A DNA stretch of 64,000 nucleotides from Paenibacillus sp. SC116 (GTDB taxonomy: Bacteria; Bacillota; Bacilli; Paenibacillales; Paenibacillaceae). Under the pieces are notes generated by a model. That model saw nothing but the letters and a program-made list of their open reading frames with translations, did no database searches and was not told the DNA's origin. Within the stretch, counting starts at the first letter, position 1; each line of letters begins with the position of its first letter. Positions 62,359 to 64,000 of this stretch are shown here, piece after piece. The position numbers and the translations under genes were made by a program. The stretch covers positions 1,388,856-1,452,855 of the forward strand of contig NZ_JANIOF010000001.1 in the NCBI RefSeq assembly GCF_024733555.1, given 5' to 3'.

Positions 62359-62862
62359 TTAACACCCATCTATAATTTCACGAATCTGCTTAATATGCCT
62401 TTGTTCATGTATGTACAATGACTTAACCCATTCCAATAGTGATAACTCTTTAAAAGCTGGGTGTATAAAATGTCTTCTACTCAGAACCGATGGATCTTCT
62501 AAGGAGTTTAATAATTCATGTAACTTCTGTCTTGAGCTGTTTAGTCTTTCCATGATTTCATGGTTTCCTAAACACTCATCCGTTGGTTTCACCATATCAG
62601 GCGCTTCAATTTTTTTACTTCTATCCAGCAGAACTTCGATTGGTTTACTTTCAACATATGAATCCTCATTGCTCTTTAACCCTCTTTTTATTGCTACGAC
62701 ATACAACTCTTCTACCGTAATGAGGTGCTGACCTATCTGACTAATACTCCAACCGGTTGAGTCTTTCCGTTTATGTAACTGCTCTTCCTTCAATCCATTG
62801 AATATTTCTAGTAATTCGCCTCTTGTTTCATCCAACTGTTGCATCATGTACTGGAGTTCCAT
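62359..62862 (-). CDS. DinB family protein
   Basis: This 167-residue four-helix bundle protein of the DinB/YfiT-like group has candidate metal ligands in SISQIGQHLITVEEL and in the C-terminal HEQRHIKQI (His-x3-His). Many relatives are thiol transferases (bacillithiol) or metal-binding hydrolases, function unknown here. ATG 62862 is preferred (AAGGGAAG upstream); a longer start at 62925 has no site. The ankyrin gene is immediately upstream in the same direction. Confidence 0.8.
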   Translation of the reverse strand: MELQYMMQQLDETRGELLEIFNGLKEEQLHKRKDSTGWSISQIGQHLITVEELYVVAIKRGLKSNEDSYVESKPIEVLLDRSKKIEAPDMVKPTDECLGNHEIMERLNSSRQKLHELLNSLEDPSVLSRRHFIHPAFKELSLLEWVKSLYIHEQRHIKQIREIIDGC

Positions 62863-62946
62863 GGACAACTTCCCTTCATATTCCTTAGAATTTTCCTTTC
62901 TTAATGGATAGATATTATACTTCATCTGATATGATTACTGCTATTT

Positions 62947-63762
62947 CTAGTATGAATGTATGAGCTCTACGATTTCCATTTGATTGGTTTCCATAGCCCT
63001 ATCTAAAGGGCTTCCGTTGTATGATAACATTTTACCTTTAAACTTGACATGCGTTTTAAAATCAACTCCAAGATCTAGTAGCAGCTTAACGATATCCTTG
63101 TGTCCTAACCCACAAATCCAAAACAACAGCTCCGACTTGGGTGTTGTTTCTGTTTTATAATTCGCACCGTTCTCTACTAGATACTGAGCAATGCTAAGGT
63201 TGTTCCTCCAACAAGCCCATTTAAACGCTGTCGAGAAGAATTGCTTATCAATGCCATTCTCCACTAGTGTTTTCGTCGCTTCGAAATTTCCACCTTCTAA
63301 ATTCGTTGTAAAGTCTAGAAGAGAACTTTTTTGACCGTCTACTTGATTGATATCAATGCCCTTAGATAATAATAGTTCAATTATCTTTTTATTTCCGTAA
63401 GCACATGCATAGTGAATGGGCTTCAAATTGTTTGGACCTTTGGACTGTACGTCTGCTCCTGCTTCAATTAAATAGTTAGATACATCATAGTGATTGTTAG
63501 CAACAGAAATGGATAGAGGTGATTGTCGTCCGACATCTTTAATCTCTTTATCTGCCCCCGCTTCAATCAGAAGTTTTACAATATCCAAATTTCCGTTTCT
63601 ACATGTGATTTGCAAAGGGGTTCCCTGAATGGGATTCGAATAGTCACTAAGTTTCTTATTAAGCATATTTGGCTTTATCTTAGTTAATAGTTGTTTGACC
63701 AAATCTATATTTTGGTTATAGCAAGCAGCATGTAAGGTTTCATCAGTTATGACCTTTGACAT
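62947..63762 (-). CDS. Ankyrin-repeat protein
   Basis: This 271-residue protein consists of about seven ankyrin repeats, e.g. GTPLQITCRNGNLDIVKLLIEAGAD, QSPLSISVANNHYDVSNYLIEAGAD and LKPIHYACAYGNKKIIELLLSKG. There is no signal peptide, so it is likely a cytoplasmic protein-protein binding scaffold. GGGGGG precedes the ATG. It may share a transcript with the DinB-like gene. The partner is unknown. Confidence 0.88.
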   Translation of the reverse strand: MSKVITDETLHAACYNQNIDLVKQLLTKIKPNMLNKKLSDYSNPIQGTPLQITCRNGNLDIVKLLIEAGADKEIKDVGRQSPLSISVANNHYDVSNYLIEAGADVQSKGPNNLKPIHYACAYGNKKIIELLLSKGIDINQVDGQKSSLLDFTTNLEGGNFEATKTLVENGIDKQFFSTAFKWACWRNNLSIAQYLVENGANYKTETTPKSELLFWICGLGHKDIVKLLLDLGVDFKTHVKFKGKMLSYNGSPLDRAMETNQMEIVELIHSY

Positions 63763-63793
63763 TAACTTTCCCCCCTTTTACATCGTAAAATAT

Positions 63794-63833
63794 AATTCAA
63801 CAGCAATAACGATAATGATACGGCTGTTGAATT
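63794..63833 (-). terminator. Terminator after rpiA
   Basis: AATTCAACAGC (63794-63804) pairs with GCTGTTGAATT (63823-63833). The sequence following on the minus strand is ATATTTTA, a modest T run. Confidence 0.8.
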
Positions 63834-63840
63834 AAAAACA

Positions 63841-64000
63841 CTATTTTTCAAGCTCACTAACTTCCCCATTACGGTATCCAACTATAACCTGTCTCGTCAT
63901 GTTGACGAACAATCCGTTATCAACAACACCTGGTATCAAATTAAGCTTGTTATGCAATTCTTGTGGAGCATCAATATGGCTAAAATGACAGTCAACGATG
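63841..64000 (-). CDS. rpiA: Ribose-5-phosphate isomerase A, C-terminal part (cut by window edge)
   Basis: The last 53 residues are present and read IVDCHFSHIDAP, then LNLIPGVVDNGLFVNMTRQV and IVGYRNGEVSELEK. The PGVV-x-NGLF motif is diagnostic for RpiA, which interconverts ribose-5-phosphate and ribulose-5-phosphate. The gene enters from the right edge; a TAG stop is at 63841-63843. Confidence 0.9.
   Translation of the reverse strand, partial: IVDCHFSHIDAPQELHNKLNLIPGVVDNGLFVNMTRQVIVGYRNGEVSELEK

Overview
The window reads as chromosome of a low-to-moderate G+C, spore-former-type Firmicute, most likely a Paenibacillus or close relative. Three things point there. Ribosome-binding sites are strong (AGGAGG-like) and many genes start with GTG or TTG. 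The gene sets match Bacillales: YesN/YesM with an LplABC-like ABC importer, a deoR-deoC-nupC-pnp operon, nupNOPQ, adeR-ald, malK-malR-maeN and ydbS/ydbT. A surfactin-type thioesterase and an EctB-type aminotransferase are common accessory genes in Paenibacillus. No rRNA, tRNA, CRISPR array or intact insertion sequence was seen. Most genes lie on the minus strand.

Layout. 1-330: start of a penicillin-binding protein cut by the window edge. 0.5-7.7 kb: two-component system plus carbohydrate-type ABC importer. 7.9-12.6 kb: nucleoside ABC importer (nupNOPQ), divergent from a Crp/Fnr regulator. 13.9-17.0 kb: deoD and helD on the plus strand. 17.2-24.6 kb: secreted stalk protein, ydbT/ydbS, lipoprotein-kinase-regulator operon, VanZ protein, a 30-residue membrane peptide not obvious at normal length cut-offs, and a small membrane protein. 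24.7-30.1 kb: ald with adeR, a PAP2 phosphatase, a GNAT and trhO. 30.3-33.1 kb: two secreted proteins of unknown role and an EamA transporter. 33.1-37.0 kb: deoxynucleoside catabolic operon. 37.3-41.7 kb: GNAT, an unknown protein, a CNNM/HlyC membrane protein and a peptide symporter. 41.8-47.3 kb: malate module (ACT malic enzyme, MaeN, MalR, MalK). 47.4-59.5 kb: accessory region with an odd Cys-His-Asp/FN3/discoidin protein, PNPOx, GNAT and VOC proteins, DJ-1, a P-loop kinase, thioesterase II, EctB, two tandem Nudix-GNAT pairs and a GIY-YIG/DUF4357 protein. 60.1-64 kb: mqo, DinB-like protein, ankyrin protein and the end of rpiA.

How it works together. Two themes dominate. The first is nucleoside salvage: uptake by NupNOPQ and NupC, phosphorolysis by DeoD and PunA, and deoxyribose-5-phosphate cleavage by DeoC under DeoR; RpiA at the edge handles the related pentose phosphate. 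The second is C4 and amino-acid carbon: malate sensing and uptake by MalKR/MaeN, oxidation by Mqo and malic enzyme, and alanine oxidation by Ald under AdeR. In B. subtilis malKR, nupNOPQ and maeN are neighbours; here the two blocks are about 31 kb apart.

The least ordinary items are the fusion protein at 47417-49045, three gene relics in apparently empty DNA (53.5, 57.3 and 59.7 kb), the repeated Nudix-GNAT pairs, a leader with three mutually crossing helices upstream of a small secreted protein (30567-30619), and a hairpin-rich stretch upstream of mqo (61783-62130).
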